Of a stretch of 64,000 nt of DNA, positions 1 to 9,561 are shown piece after piece. Numbering within the stretch: the first letter of the stretch is position 1; the number at the start of each line of letters is the position of its first letter. Made by a program: the position numbers and the translations under genes. This DNA is from Betaproteobacteria bacterium. Its GTDB lineage: Bacteria > Pseudomonadota > Gammaproteobacteria > Burkholderiales > Thiobacillaceae. The notes beneath the pieces are model-generated. The model worked only from the letters and a program-made list of their open reading frames with translations. It searched no databases and had not been told where the DNA came from. The stretch is taken from assembly GCA_020049415.1 (NCBI GenBank), contig JAIFKV010000012.1:1-64000 (forward strand). The letters are read 5' to 3'.

Positions 1-1066
1 GGCGTCTGTTCCAACCTGCTCTCCGACGACCTTGCCGCCGACTTCGTCGCCAAGCTGAAGACCGATTACGCCGAGGTGCGCGAACGCCATCTGGCGCAGC
101 GCGGCGAAAGCAAGCGGGTGACACTGGCCGAAGCGCGCGCCAACAAGTTCAAGACCGACTGGACGACGCTGGTTCCGCCGGTTCCCAAACAACTCGGCGT
201 GCAGACCTTCAAAGCCTACGACCTCGCCGATCTCGCCGAAGTCATCGACTGGACACCGTTCTTCCAGTCCTGGGAACTGCATGGCCGCTACCCGAAGATT
301 CTGCAGGACGAAGTGGTCGGTGAAGAGGCGCGCAAATTGTTCGCCGACGCGCAGGCCATGCTGAAACTGATGATCGCGGAGAACTGGATCGAGGCCCGCG
401 CGGTGGTCGGGCTGTTCCCAGCCAACACGGTGAATGACGACGACATCGAGATTTATGACGCAGACGGCAAGGTGCAAATGACCGCACACCAGTTACGCCA
501 GCAGATGGCGAAACCCGCCGGCCAGCCGAACTGGTGTCTGGCCGACTTTATTGCTCCCAAACCCGTCGCGCCAAAAGAAACCGGCGTGCAGGATTACATT
601 GGCGCCTTCGTGGTCACCACCGGCATCAACGAAGCTGCACGTAGCAAAGCCTTTGAAGCCGCGCACGACGATTACAGCGCCATCCTGTTCAAGTCGCTCT
701 GCGACCGACTGGCGGAGGCTTTCGCCGAACGCATGCATCAGCGGGTGCGCAAGGAGTTCTGGGGCTACGCGCCCGATGAATCCTTGAGCACAACCGATCT
801 GATCGACGAAAAATATCGTGGCATCCGCCCCGCGCCGGGCTATCCGGCCTGCCCGGAACACAGCGAGAAAGGCGCGCTGTTCGACCTGCTCGATGCCGGT
901 TTCCGGCTTCTATTTCAGCCATCCGGATGCACGCTATTTCGCGGTCGCCAAGATCGACCGCGATCAGGTCGCCGACTACGCCCGCCGCAAGGGCTGGGGA
1001 GAAGACGCCAACAGTATCGCGAAGGCCGAAAAATGGCTGGCGCCTAACCTGGGATATAACGCTTGA
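1..1066 (+). pseudogene. metH: Methionine synthase MetH, C-terminal activation domain (partial, frameshifted)
   Basis: This is the C-terminal part of cobalamin-dependent methionine synthase, which methylates homocysteine from methyltetrahydrofolate. The visible part is the end of the cobalamin module and the AdoMet-binding reactivation domain. The gene starts left of the window and is open from base 1. The AdoMet-binding signature [10 protein letters not shown] lies near base 830. Reading continues to LFDLLDA at about 897, and homology then resumes one frame over with [14 protein letters not shown] from about 899. It ends with the typical [10 protein letters not shown] and a TGA at 1064-1066. 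Compared with the E. coli protein as I remember it, about 19 residues including the TESFAM segment are missing, which is a net loss of roughly 56 nt. Either reactivation is lost in this gene or the read/assembly has a local error. Identity is firm; the pseudogene status is not. Confidence 0.85.
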
Positions 1067-1099
1067 CTGAAAATTCTTGAACCATCGGGGAAATCGAGC

Positions 1100-2686
1100 A
1101 TGAACGCATCTGCTCCACTCGGCGCTCTGCCGGTTGCGACGATACCGTTGGGTGGGAGCATGGGAACGCTCGGCGTGACTTTTTGCCCGGGCAAAAGCGA
1201 CCCGATGTCTTCCGATGGACTCTGGTCACGCGATCTGCCGGCCGACCTTGGCAGTCTGCGCGCCTGGGGCGCGCAAGCTTTGGTTACGCTGCTGGAAGAT
1301 GACGAATTTTCGCTGCTGCATGTACCCAAACTGGGTGAAATGGCGGAATCCGCCGGGCTCGATTGGTACCACCTGCCGATCCCGGACATGGCCGCGCCGG
1401 GTTGGCAGTTCGAGCGTCGCTGGGTGTACGCCGGCGTTCGTTTACGGCGACTGTTGCGGCGAGGCGGCAAGGTCGTCATTCATTGCCGAGTCGGGCTTGG
1501 GCGTTCAGGCACCATCGCGGCGCGTTTGATGGTGGAACTCGGCTTGTTGCCTGCCGAGGCAATCAGACAGGTGCGAAGAGCACGTCCGGGCGCCATACAG
1601 ACCAGCGAACAAGAGCGCCACGTCGAGTTGGTCCGGCGCATCCCCTCGGCGCAAGACGATGCCGTCGCCATGCGATTGGCCTGCATGTTTGGCGGTGCGT
1701 TGGGAGATGGTTTCGGTTATGCGGTCGAGTTCGACAGCCTGGCCCACATCCACAAAATGCATGGCCCCACTGGATTGCGTGAACCCAGTTTTCATCAGGG
1801 TGAACTTGTTGTTTCTGACGACACCCAGATGAGCCTGTTTACGCTGGAAGGATTGACTCGAGCTCTTCTGGCTGGCGAAGGAGACGATCAGGCACTGGTC
1901 GAGCAGGTGCGGTTGTCATATCTTGATTGGCTGGCAACACAAGATCCGCGCGCGTCCGGCAGCAATGTCTCCTCCCGACTTCTCAAACATGCCTCGATGC
2001 ATGTTCAGCGCGCCCCGGGCAAGACGTGTATGAGCGCTTGCCAGCAGGGGGCTGGTGGCACACCGGAAAAACCGATCAACAACAGCAAAGGCTGCGGCGG
2101 CGCTATGCGCACCAGCGCGGTCGGGCTGATCCCCAATATCACCCCGGCGCGCGCATTTCGTCTTGGCGCACGCATTGCCGCCTTGACACACGGCCATCCG
2201 AGCGGGTACTTGTCGGCAGGATTGATGGCTGCCGCTGTGCGCGGCTTGCTTGAAGACCTGCCACTGTATGCCGCCTTGAACCAGGCCGCCGAGCTGGCGC
2301 GTGCCTGGAGCGGACACGAAGAAGTGCTCAATCTGTTGCAGACTTCGCTGCAATTGGCGGTGCGTCCCTTCAATGGCACCTTGCCGGAACAGCTTGGGCA
2401 AGGCTGGGTTGGCGAGCAGGCCTTGGCTATCGCTGTTTACGCCGCTAGTCGCAGTCAGTCGTTACGAGAAGTATTGGTGATTGCAGCCAATCACAGCGGT
2501 GATTCCGACTCCACCGCCAGTCTGGCGGGGCAGTTGTTTGGCGCGCAACATGGGCTGGAATCGTTACCGCATGCATGGATACGTCGGCTGGATATATTTG
2601 ACGCCAGCCTCGATCTGGCGGACTGGAGTCTGCCGATCTGGATACGTCCGCCGCGCGTTATTGTTGAGCATGGAAAACCCGCATGA
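1100..2686 (+). CDS. Fusion of a dual-specificity-type phosphatase and an ADP-ribosylglycohydrolase
   Basis: This 528-residue protein has two catalytic domains. Residues about 1-175 resemble CDKN3/dual-specificity phosphatases, with the CX5R loop HCRVGLGRSG (His128, Cys129, Arg135). Residues about 190-520 are an ADP-ribosylglycohydrolase (DraG/ARH) domain. It starts at GGALGDGFG (198-206), has the metal-binding DDTQ (Asp240, Asp241), a conserved NNSKGCGGAMR stretch and a second metal motif HSGDSDSTAS (465-474, Asp468 and Asp470). All expected catalytic residues are present. ATG 1100 is the most upstream start; ATG 1160 is an alternative. The stop overlaps the next start by 4 bp (ATGA), so the HIT-like partner is probably co-translated. 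The likely job is removal of ADP-ribose from a macromolecule plus dephosphorylation of a related product. The substrate is unknown. Confidence 0.85.
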   Translation: MNASAPLGALPVATIPLGGSMGTLGVTFCPGKSDPMSSDGLWSRDLPADLGSLRAWGAQALVTLLEDDEFSLLHVPKLGEMAESAGLDWYHLPIPDMAAPGWQFERRWVYAGVRLRRLLRRGGKVVIHCRVGLGRSGTIAARLMVELGLLPAEAIRQVRRARPGAIQTSEQERHVELVRRIPSAQDDAVAMRLACMFGGALGDGFGYAVEFDSLAHIHKMHGPTGLREPSFHQGELVVSDDTQMSLFTLEGLTRALLAGEGDDQALVEQVRLSYLDWLATQDPRASGSNVSSRLLKHASMHVQRAPGKTCMSACQQGAGGTPEKPINNSKGCGGAMRTSAVGLIPNITPARAFRLGARIAALTHGHPSGYLSAGLMAAAVRGLLEDLPLYAALNQAAELARAWSGHEEVLNLLQTSLQLAVRPFNGTLPEQLGQGWVGEQALAIAVYAASRSQSLREVLVIAANHSGDSDSTASLAGQLFGAQHGLESLPHAWIRRLDIFDASLDLADWSLPIWIRPPRVIVEHGKPA

Positions 2687-3723
2687 GCAAACTCAGTTCC
2701 CCCTTTGCCAGCCTGGAACATTTGCGGAATCGGTTCGTTGACGGACTCGACGCCATGCTGGTCCAACATGATGGGCTTGGCGTTTTCATCCTGGTACTGG
2801 CGAATGCCGCGCAAGACCCGGTGTTATGGAGGCCTCTGCGAGATAATTTGTTGGCGCGGTATCGCCGTCACGCAACGCAGATCAAAACCGCATTGCGTCA
2901 TGGCGCCAAGCTGGATGCGCCGGAAGACGACTTGATGGTTTTCCTGAAATTGATGGCGCTGGAACTGGCGCCGGACGAATTTGAACAACTGCAAGTCAGT
3001 CCGAGTCGTCAACTCGGCCCGTGGGAGGTGCAATTCAATCCATTGCGCGCATTGCGACCCGCACGCATGAGCCAGGCCCGGGCAGAGGGCAGCATGCGAC
3101 CGTTCGACGCGACTGGCTTCCACTTCAATAAACCGTTTCTAGCCAAGGAAGTACTCTGGCAAGGGGAACTGGCTGGAAAAACGGCACGGCTTCTGTACAA
3201 CAAATTTCCCTTCGCGCCTTTGCATGGTTTGTTGGCGCCCGAGCCCGAGCAACAATTACCCCAATTCTTGACGCCGGAAATGCATGCCTGGGCTTGGAAT
3301 ATCGCGCGTCAGTCGGGTGCGCTCATTCCAGGTTTTGGGCTCGCATACAACAGCTTTGGCGCCTATGCGTCAGTCAATCATTTGCACTTTCAGACTTTCG
3401 TGCGCGCCCGGCCGTTACCTGTACAAAGCCTCAAGGCATCGCAATACCCGTTGCCGGTACAACATTATGACGACCCGCGGCTTGCCTGGTTTCGGATTGA
3501 TGAATTGCATCAACTCGGCACGCCTTACAACCTGATTTATGCCACGAGCGGACTGAACCTGATCGCGCGCGCGCGTCAGGGTGAAGTGCCCTTGCAAGAA
3601 TGGAGTCCAGGCTTCGCCTGGAGCGAGTTGGCGGGTGCGTTCAGCGTCGGCAGTCACGCCGACTACAACCTTCTGACTCAATCGGCGATAGAACAGGCGT
3701 TGGCGGAATTACGCGTGAATTGA
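2683..3723 (+). CDS. HIT-superfamily nucleotidyltransferase/phosphorylase-like protein
   Basis: This 346-residue soluble protein carries the HIT-type catalytic motif NHLHFQTF at residues 232-239 (His233, His235, Gln237). It follows a central block with NKFPFAPLHGLL and FGAYASVNH. The length and the HxHxQ motif fit the GalT/Ap4A phosphorylase/GDP-hexose phosphorylase branch of the superfamily rather than small HIT hydrolases. Such enzymes transfer a nucleotidyl group through a histidine intermediate. The 4-bp overlap with the phosphatase/ADP-ribosylglycohydrolase fusion argues for a shared pathway, plausibly on an ADP-ribose-like or dinucleotide substrate. That role is inference; I do not recognise a named family member. 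Confidence 0.6.
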   Translation: MSKLSSPFASLEHLRNRFVDGLDAMLVQHDGLGVFILVLANAAQDPVLWRPLRDNLLARYRRHATQIKTALRHGAKLDAPEDDLMVFLKLMALELAPDEFEQLQVSPSRQLGPWEVQFNPLRALRPARMSQARAEGSMRPFDATGFHFNKPFLAKEVLWQGELAGKTARLLYNKFPFAPLHGLLAPEPEQQLPQFLTPEMHAWAWNIARQSGALIPGFGLAYNSFGAYASVNHLHFQTFVRARPLPVQSLKASQYPLPVQHYDDPRLAWFRIDELHQLGTPYNLIYATSGLNLIARARQGEVPLQEWSPGFAWSELAGAFSVGSHADYNLLTQSAIEQALAELRVN

Positions 3724-3742
3724 CAAAATCACCGGCTTTCGT

Positions 3743-3773
3743 CCCGAGCCGACAACCTTCCCTCTGGCTCGGG
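3743..3773. other. Hairpin between convergent genes
   Basis: An 8-bp perfect stem (cccgagcc / ggctcggg) with a 15-nt loop lies between the end of the HIT-like gene and the end of hemB. Neither side has a T-tract, so intrinsic termination is doubtful. Confidence 0.3.
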
Positions 3774-3796
3774 CTGCCACGTTGAGTTGAATCAGA

Positions 3797-4810
<1,014 letters not shown>

Positions 4811-4851
4811 TCACTCCTGAGACAAAAATACCCATCTTGCTGGGATTGCCC

Positions 4852-4942
4852 AGGAGCTTGTCGGACTTTGGTCTTCGATAGCGAAAATTGACCCCGGCGC
4901 GGTCGATTTGCAGCCGACGATTCCAAAGTCCGACAGGCTCCT
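4852..4942. repeat. MITE-like element with 20-bp terminal inverted repeats
   Basis: The left arm 4852-4871 (aggagcttgtcggactttgg) and the right arm 4923-4942 are inverted copies with 19 of 20 matches, enclosing 51 bp without an ORF. The total of 91 bp, sharp inverted ends and intergenic position upstream of hemB fit a non-autonomous transposon derivative or a REP-type palindrome. The arm sequence resembles terminal repeats of some transposons in related bacteria, but I cannot name the family. No clear target-site duplication is visible. Confidence 0.65.
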
Positions 4943-5020
4943 AGGGAACAAATGAACTTGATGCAGTCTCAATGTTGGCAGATGAATCGCTTCATCTCCC
5001 GCTTCCCCTCCCTGAGCGGG

Positions 5021-5043
5021 TGTCTTGGCGCAATACCAAGACA
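5021..5043 (+). other. Hairpin followed by a short T run, next to the engB stop
   Basis: An 8-bp perfect stem (tgtcttgg / ccaagaca) with a 7-nt loop is followed by gtttt on the plus strand. It sits 3 bp past the engB stop, but the T run is on the strand opposite to engB transcription. It may be a 3'-end stabiliser or block read-through from the plus side. Confidence 0.35.
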
Positions 5044-5046
5044 GTT

Positions 5047-5682
5047 TTACCCGGCTTGAGGTTGACTAACACTCTCCTCTTGGGCCGGGTTCTTTTTGCT
5101 GATTCCGAGCCAGTCTCGCACCACGCCTTCGGCTTGATCAACGCCAACTTTTTTCGGGCTGGAGAACAATTGCGCGCTGGCTTTCATGCCCATTTTCTTC
5201 AGTTCGGCGTTGACCGCAAGCAAAGTTTGCGCTGCGGCACCGCGTGAAAGCTTGTCGCTCTTGGATAGCAAAACATGCACCGGGCGACCCGATGGACGAA
5301 ACCACTCCAACAATGAACGATCGAGTTCGGTGAACGGATGGCGAATGTCCATGATGATGACCAAGCCGGCCAACTGGGCGCGATCCGCGAGATATCCGCC
5401 GATCAGCGCCTGCCAGACGTGCTTCTGCGCTTTCGGCGCGCGCGCATATCCGTAACCGGGCAAGTCGACCAGGAAGCGACCTTCATCGACGCGAAAAAAA
5501 TTAAGGTGTTGCGTGCGTCCTGGCATCTTGCTGACGAACGCAAGCCGCTTGTGATTGCAAAGCGTATTGATAGCACTCGACTTGCCGGCATTGGAGCGGC
5601 CGGCGAAGGCCACTTCGGCCAGGCTGTCAGCGGGAAGTTCGCGGATTTGCGCGACGGTAATATGGAAGGCGGCGTTGAGCAC
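5047..5682 (-). CDS. engB: Ribosome biogenesis GTP-binding protein EngB (YsxC/YihA)
   Basis: This is an essential GTPase that assists large ribosomal subunit assembly. At 211 residues it has the usual size. The P-loop GRSNAGKSS is at 28-36, the G3 motif DLPGYGYA starts at residue 73, and the G4 motif SKSDK is at 140-144. The N-terminus (FHITVAQIRELP) is typical for the family. The start is GTG at 5682, with no strong ribosome site. It is divergent from the cytochrome c4 gene, an arrangement common in betaproteobacteria. The 104-bp gap between them must hold both promoters. Confidence 0.96.
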   Translation of the reverse strand: MLNAAFHITVAQIRELPADSLAEVAFAGRSNAGKSSAINTLCNHKRLAFVSKMPGRTQHLNFFRVDEGRFLVDLPGYGYARAPKAQKHVWQALIGGYLADRAQLAGLVIIMDIRHPFTELDRSLLEWFRPSGRPVHVLLSKSDKLSRGAAAQTLLAVNAELKKMGMKASAQLFSSPKKVGVDQAEGVVRDWLGISKKNPAQEESVSQPQAG

Positions 5683-5786
5683 GGGAGGGCCACCAATTTA
5701 AAGGCTGGCACTATAACAAATGGGCCGCTAAAATGCCGCGATTCCATTGCTGTTATTGCTGTTTTTGCGGATTAAGGAGTGTTTAG

Positions 5787-6410
5787 ATGAAATCTTTCGC
5801 GCTATTGACGGGCCTGCTGTTTGCGGCCACAACTTGGGCCAACCCCGCCCCGACCCCCGCCGCCAAGGGAGATGCCGCCAAGGCGCAAAGCATTGTTAAT
5901 GGGGTGTGTGGCGCTTGTCACAGCACTGATGGCAACAGTACATCGCCGGCATACCCCTCTCTGGCCGGGCAACATCCGGAATACATTGCCAAACAATTAC
6001 GTGAATTCAAGTTGGGTGTGCGCAAAAACGCCATCATGGCGCCTAACGTCACCACCCTATCCGATAGCGACATGTTGAATCTGGCTGCTTATTTCAGTGC
6101 TCAACAGCCGAAGCCGCGTTTGGCCAAGGATGCCGCACTGGTTGCTGAAGGTCAGAAGATTTTCAAGGGTGGCAATGCCGGTAGCGGCGTTCCCGCTTGT
6201 GCGTCTTGCCATGGCCCGGCTGGCGCCGGTATACCGGTGCAATTCCCGCGCCTGGCTGGTCAACACGCCAAATATGTAGAGTCTCAACTAAAGAACTTCC
6301 GAAGCGGAGACCGCGCCAATGACGGCGGCAAGATGATGCAGGTCATTGCCCGCAAGATGACCGATCAGGAAATGAAAGCAGTGGCCGAATACATCAACGG
6401 TTTGCGCTAA
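5787..6410 (+). CDS. Diheme cytochrome c4
   Basis: This is a periplasmic electron carrier with two class-I cytochrome domains, thought to feed terminal oxidases. Residues 1-18 form a Sec signal peptide ending near TTWA. Haem sites are CGACH (41-45) and CASCH (138-142), and each domain has a distal methionine region (NAIMAPN and KMMQVIA). The length of 207 residues matches the family. The ribosome site AAGGAG lies just upstream of the ATG. It is a single-gene transcript closed by a strong terminator at 6422-6460. Confidence 0.95.
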   Translation: MKSFALLTGLLFAATTWANPAPTPAAKGDAAKAQSIVNGVCGACHSTDGNSTSPAYPSLAGQHPEYIAKQLREFKLGVRKNAIMAPNVTTLSDSDMLNLAAYFSAQQPKPRLAKDAALVAEGQKIFKGGNAGSGVPACASCHGPAGAGIPVQFPRLAGQHAKYVESQLKNFRSGDRANDGGKMMQVIARKMTDQEMKAVAEYINGLR

Positions 6411-6421
6411 TACTTACGTTC

Positions 6422-6460
6422 AAATGCAAACGGCCCGCCTGTAGCGGGCCGTTTGCATTT
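6422..6460 (+). terminator. Strong intrinsic terminator after cytochrome c4
   Basis: A perfect 17-bp stem (6422-6438 with 6444-6460) has a GC-rich core cggcccgc, a 5-nt loop and an A/T-rich base, so it could work in both directions. It begins 11 bp after the cytochrome c4 stop and ends 20 bp before the rep start. Confidence 0.9.
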
Positions 6461-6480
6461 CTAGCTGGTAAAAACTGCTT

Positions 6481-8466
6481 ATGCTTTCCGGCCTCAACCC
6501 GCAGCAGCGAGACGCTGTGAAATACCTGGATGGTCCGTTACTCGTCCTGGCGGGCGCCGGTTCAGGAAAGACTCGGGTCATCACCCGGAAAATTGCGTAT
6601 CTCGCTACCGAGTGCGGCATTGATGCACGCCATATCGCCGCCATCACCTTCACCAACAAAGCTGCGCGCGAAATGCGTGAACGCGTTGCCGAATTACTCC
6701 CCGGGAAGCAGGGCAAGGGATTGACGGTTTCCACCTTTCACTCGTTGGGCCTGCAAATTCTGCGTCACGAGGCGAAACGCCTGGGCTACAAACCCCGCTT
6801 CTCTGTACTGGATGCGGCCGATGCGCAGCAAATTCTGGCCGATATTCTAAAAACATCGGACAAAGCCACTTTGCGTCAGGCCGCCAGTGTCGTGTCCAAT
6901 TGGAAAAATGCATTGCTGACGCCGCAGGCCGCGCTATTGGCTGTGGCGGATGAAGCCGAGCATCAGTTTGCACAGGCTTACCAAGCCTATCAAGATACTT
7001 TGCGCGCCTATCAGGCGATGGATTTTGACGACCTGATTCGGCTTCCCGTCGAATTGTTTCGCGGCCATCCGGAGGCGCTGCAAACGTGGCAAGGTCGTTT
7101 GCGCTACTTGCTGGTCGACGAGTATCAGGACACCAACGGCGCGCAGTACGAACTGATGAAATTACTCGCGGGAGCGTCGGGCCGCTTTACCGCCGTGGGC
7201 GACGATGACCAGGCGATTTACGCCTGGCGTGGCGCGGATGTGGAAAATTTGCGTCGGTTAACACTGGATTACCCCAGTTTGAAGATCATCCCACTCACGC
7301 AGAATTACCGTTCCAGTCAGCGCATTCTGCGCGCAGCCAACAGCGTCATTCAAAACAACCCGCGTCTGCATGAAAAGAATTTGTGGAGCGACCATGGTTT
7401 GGGCGATCTCATTGAACTGCTGCAATGCCGGGATGATCGGCATGAGGCGGAAACAGTCGCGCTGCGTATCTCGGCGCACAAATTCGAGTGCCGCACCGAG
7501 TTTGCCGACTACGCCATACTTTATCGTGGCAACCATCAAGCACGCTTGTTCGAGGAGGCCTTGCGCGAGGCGAAAATTCCTTACCAACTCTCCGGCGGCC
7601 AGTCTTTTTTCGACAAAGCGGAGATCAAGGACCTCATCTCCTATCTACGTCTGATTTCAAATCAGGATGACGACCCCGCTTTCATCCGCGCGGTGACTAC
7701 CCCGCGTCGCGGCATTGGCGCCGGCACGCTGGAGAAACTCGGCGATCACGCCGGGCAGCGCCATATCAGCTTGTTCGAAGCGGCTTTTGAAGCCGGCTTC
7801 CAGGAGCATCTGCCTGATCGCCAACTGGAACCCCTGATGGCGTTTTGCAGCTTTATCAATCGCATTGCCGATCGCGCCGAAAAGGAAGCCGCCGGCAGTT
7901 TGCTGGAAGAGCTTCTGACCGCCATTCAATATGAGGAATGGCTATATGAAGTGGAAGACGACCGTGCCGCCAAGGCAAAATGGTTGAATGTGCGCGATTT
8001 CGTCGGTTGGCTGACCAAGAAAGGCGCGGAAGATGGCAAAACGCTGATCGAACTGACGCAGACTGTAACGCTCATGAACCTGCTGGAAGGACGAGATAAC
8101 GAAGCGGTTGATGCGGTTCGACTGTCCACCCTGCATGCTGCCAAGGGACTTGAATTCCCGCACGTCTATTTAGTCGGCGTGGAAGAGGAAATATTACCCC
8201 ACCGGGAATGCCTGGAAGGTTCGCGACTGGAAGAGGAACGTCGGTTAATGTATGTTGGTATCACACGGGCCAGGCGCGGTCTGACCATAAGTTGGTGTGC
8301 AAAGCGCAAACGCGGCGGGGAAATTTCGCCTTGCGCGCCCTCCAGATTCCTCGATGAAATTGATCAAAACGAGGTCAAGCGTTCAGGCGCTGCCGCAGAA
8401 AGCAGCGAAGCAAAAGAAGACGGCAGGCGCCGGCTTTCCGCTTTGAAGGCCATGCTGACCAAATAA
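6481..8466 (+). CDS. rep: ATP-dependent DNA helicase Rep
   Basis: This superfamily 1A 3'-5' helicase supports replication fork progress and restart. At 661 residues it is close to E. coli Rep (673). It begins LNPQQRDAV (Q-motif). Walker A is GAGSGKT (25-31), Walker B is DEYQDTN (213-219), followed by GDDDQAIYAWRGA (motif III) and QNYRSS (motif IV). Near the C-terminus come STLHAAKGLEF (motif V) and YVGITRAR (motif VI). The phrase TTPRRGIGAGTLEKLG favours Rep over UvrD or PcrA. No ribosome site is evident upstream of ATG 6481. The gene ends at a bidirectional terminator shared with the convergent cytochrome c5 gene. Confidence 0.93.
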   Translation: MLSGLNPQQRDAVKYLDGPLLVLAGAGSGKTRVITRKIAYLATECGIDARHIAAITFTNKAAREMRERVAELLPGKQGKGLTVSTFHSLGLQILRHEAKRLGYKPRFSVLDAADAQQILADILKTSDKATLRQAASVVSNWKNALLTPQAALLAVADEAEHQFAQAYQAYQDTLRAYQAMDFDDLIRLPVELFRGHPEALQTWQGRLRYLLVDEYQDTNGAQYELMKLLAGASGRFTAVGDDDQAIYAWRGADVENLRRLTLDYPSLKIIPLTQNYRSSQRILRAANSVIQNNPRLHEKNLWSDHGLGDLIELLQCRDDRHEAETVALRISAHKFECRTEFADYAILYRGNHQARLFEEALREAKIPYQLSGGQSFFDKAEIKDLISYLRLISNQDDDPAFIRAVTTPRRGIGAGTLEKLGDHAGQRHISLFEAAFEAGFQEHLPDRQLEPLMAFCSFINRIADRAEKEAAGSLLEELLTAIQYEEWLYEVEDDRAAKAKWLNVRDFVGWLTKKGAEDGKTLIELTQTVTLMNLLEGRDNEAVDAVRLSTLHAAKGLEFPHVYLVGVEEEILPHRECLEGSRLEEERRLMYVGITRARRGLTISWCAKRKRGGEISPCAPSRFLDEIDQNEVKRSGAAAESSEAKEDGRRRLSALKAMLTK

Positions 8467-8497
8467 AAAACGCGGCTCAAGGCCGCGTTTTTTATTT
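8461..8497. terminator. Bidirectional intrinsic terminator, rep / cytochrome c5
   Basis: A perfect 16-bp stem (8461-8476 with 8482-8497) has a gcggc core, a 5-nt loop and A/T tracts on both sides. It overlaps the rep stop codon and lies 15 bp past the convergent cytochrome stop, so it serves both genes. Confidence 0.92.
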
Positions 8498-8512
8498 GTG
8501 ACTTGCAGCAGA

Positions 8513-9313
8513 TTATTTGGCTTTAGCCTTGCTCGTGGCGTCGATTGCCGATTTCGCCTGAGCCACCATGTAATCGACAGCCAGTTTGGTATCGGCATCG
8601 GAAAGCTTCAAGTTGCCACCCTTGGCCGGGCCGCCAAAGCTGCCGTTAATCGCAGCATTGTACAAATAATCCTTGCCTTCCTTGATCAGCGGAATCCATG
8701 CCTGAGCATCAGTCAGTTTTTGTGCACCTGTCATGCCGGTGTTATGACAAGAAGCGCAGTTCTCGGCATATACCGATTGACCGTTTGCCAGCTCTGCTGC
8801 GGTAGGTTCAACTTCCTTCTTCAGCATCGCCTGGAAATTCGCGCCAGCAGCATTGGTCATATAAACCACGCCGCGTGCAACTTCCATATCGGTCAGATCA
8901 GGGTCTCCGCCGCGTGCAGGCATCTTGTTGAAGCCTTTGATTGCGTGGCTCAGCAAGGTTTCATAGCCTTGCCCAATACGCTTGCCCCAATCGGCATTTT
9001 CTTTGAATTTGGGCGAACCCAAAGCGCCCGAAGCATGACAGCCCGCGCAGACTTCGTTGTAAACCTGCTCACCAGTGAACTCCACTTTGACAACATTAGG
9101 GTCTACAGCAAGCGACACACCAAAAGGCTGAACTCGCTCACGTACCGCCTTGTCGGCAAGTGGGGCAGGGTCGGTCTCACCCATTTTGTACTGGATACCA
9201 AGGAACAGCATCACGATCATGAAAATCGTAAGGCCGGGGGCAAACAAACCGCCAAGTGTTGCTGCAATAAAATCCTTGGGTGTCGTTTTTGTCATTTGCT
9301 GGTGATCGGACAT
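8513..9313 (-). CDS. Membrane-anchored diheme cytochrome c (cytochrome c5 family)
   Basis: This 266-residue protein has one N-terminal membrane segment (about 18-41), which anchors two periplasmic cytochrome domains. Haem sites are CAGCH (89-93) and CASCH (186-190). Each is followed by a methionine-containing loop (KMPARGG) or its counterpart GGPAKGG, where the second axial methionine is not obvious. The C-terminus is lysine/alanine rich. It is likely an electron carrier between a quinol oxidising complex and oxidases or reductases. Met1 or Met7 could be the start; neither has a clear ribosome site. It is transcribed as a single gene, divergent from the tRNA. Confidence 0.9.
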   Translation of the reverse strand: MSDHQQMTKTTPKDFIAATLGGLFAPGLTIFMIVMLFLGIQYKMGETDPAPLADKAVRERVQPFGVSLAVDPNVVKVEFTGEQVYNEVCAGCHASGALGSPKFKENADWGKRIGQGYETLLSHAIKGFNKMPARGGDPDLTDMEVARGVVYMTNAAGANFQAMLKKEVEPTAAELANGQSVYAENCASCHNTGMTGAQKLTDAQAWIPLIKEGKDYLYNAAINGSFGGPAKGGNLKLSDADTKLAVDYMVAQAKSAIDATSKAKAK

Positions 9314-9484
9314 GGCTCAGACTCTAGTCAGGGTTGGGGAACCCGATGATTATAAGGGTTTTACGCAGCCGACCAAACGGCTCTGTGTTAAGCTTCTCGT
9401 CGCCTTGTTCCTGTTGGGTCATTTAGCGACATTTCTTTCAGGCATGGTAAAAGGACTTCCGGTCTAACGTAGTTCAAAACAAAT

Positions 9485-9561
9485 GCGGTCGTAGCTCAGA
9501 TGGATAGAGTATCGGCCTCCGAAGCCGAGGGTCGTGGGTTCGAGTCCCGCCGACCGCACCA
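9485..9561 (+). tRNA. tRNA-Arg (anticodon CCG)
   Basis: All four arms can be folded. The acceptor pairs gcggtcg with cgaccgc and CCA is encoded. The D arm has gctc..gagt, the anticodon stem pairs tcggc with gccga around the loop ctCCGaa, and the T arm contains gtggg ttcgagt cccgc. The 77-nt length includes CCA. tRNA-Arg(CCG) is a common integration site, and the DNA downstream looks like an old island. Confidence 0.96.

Noticed and set aside
5021-5043. Possible intrinsic terminator for engB
   Set aside because: The T run is on the wrong strand for engB; kept only as a hairpin.
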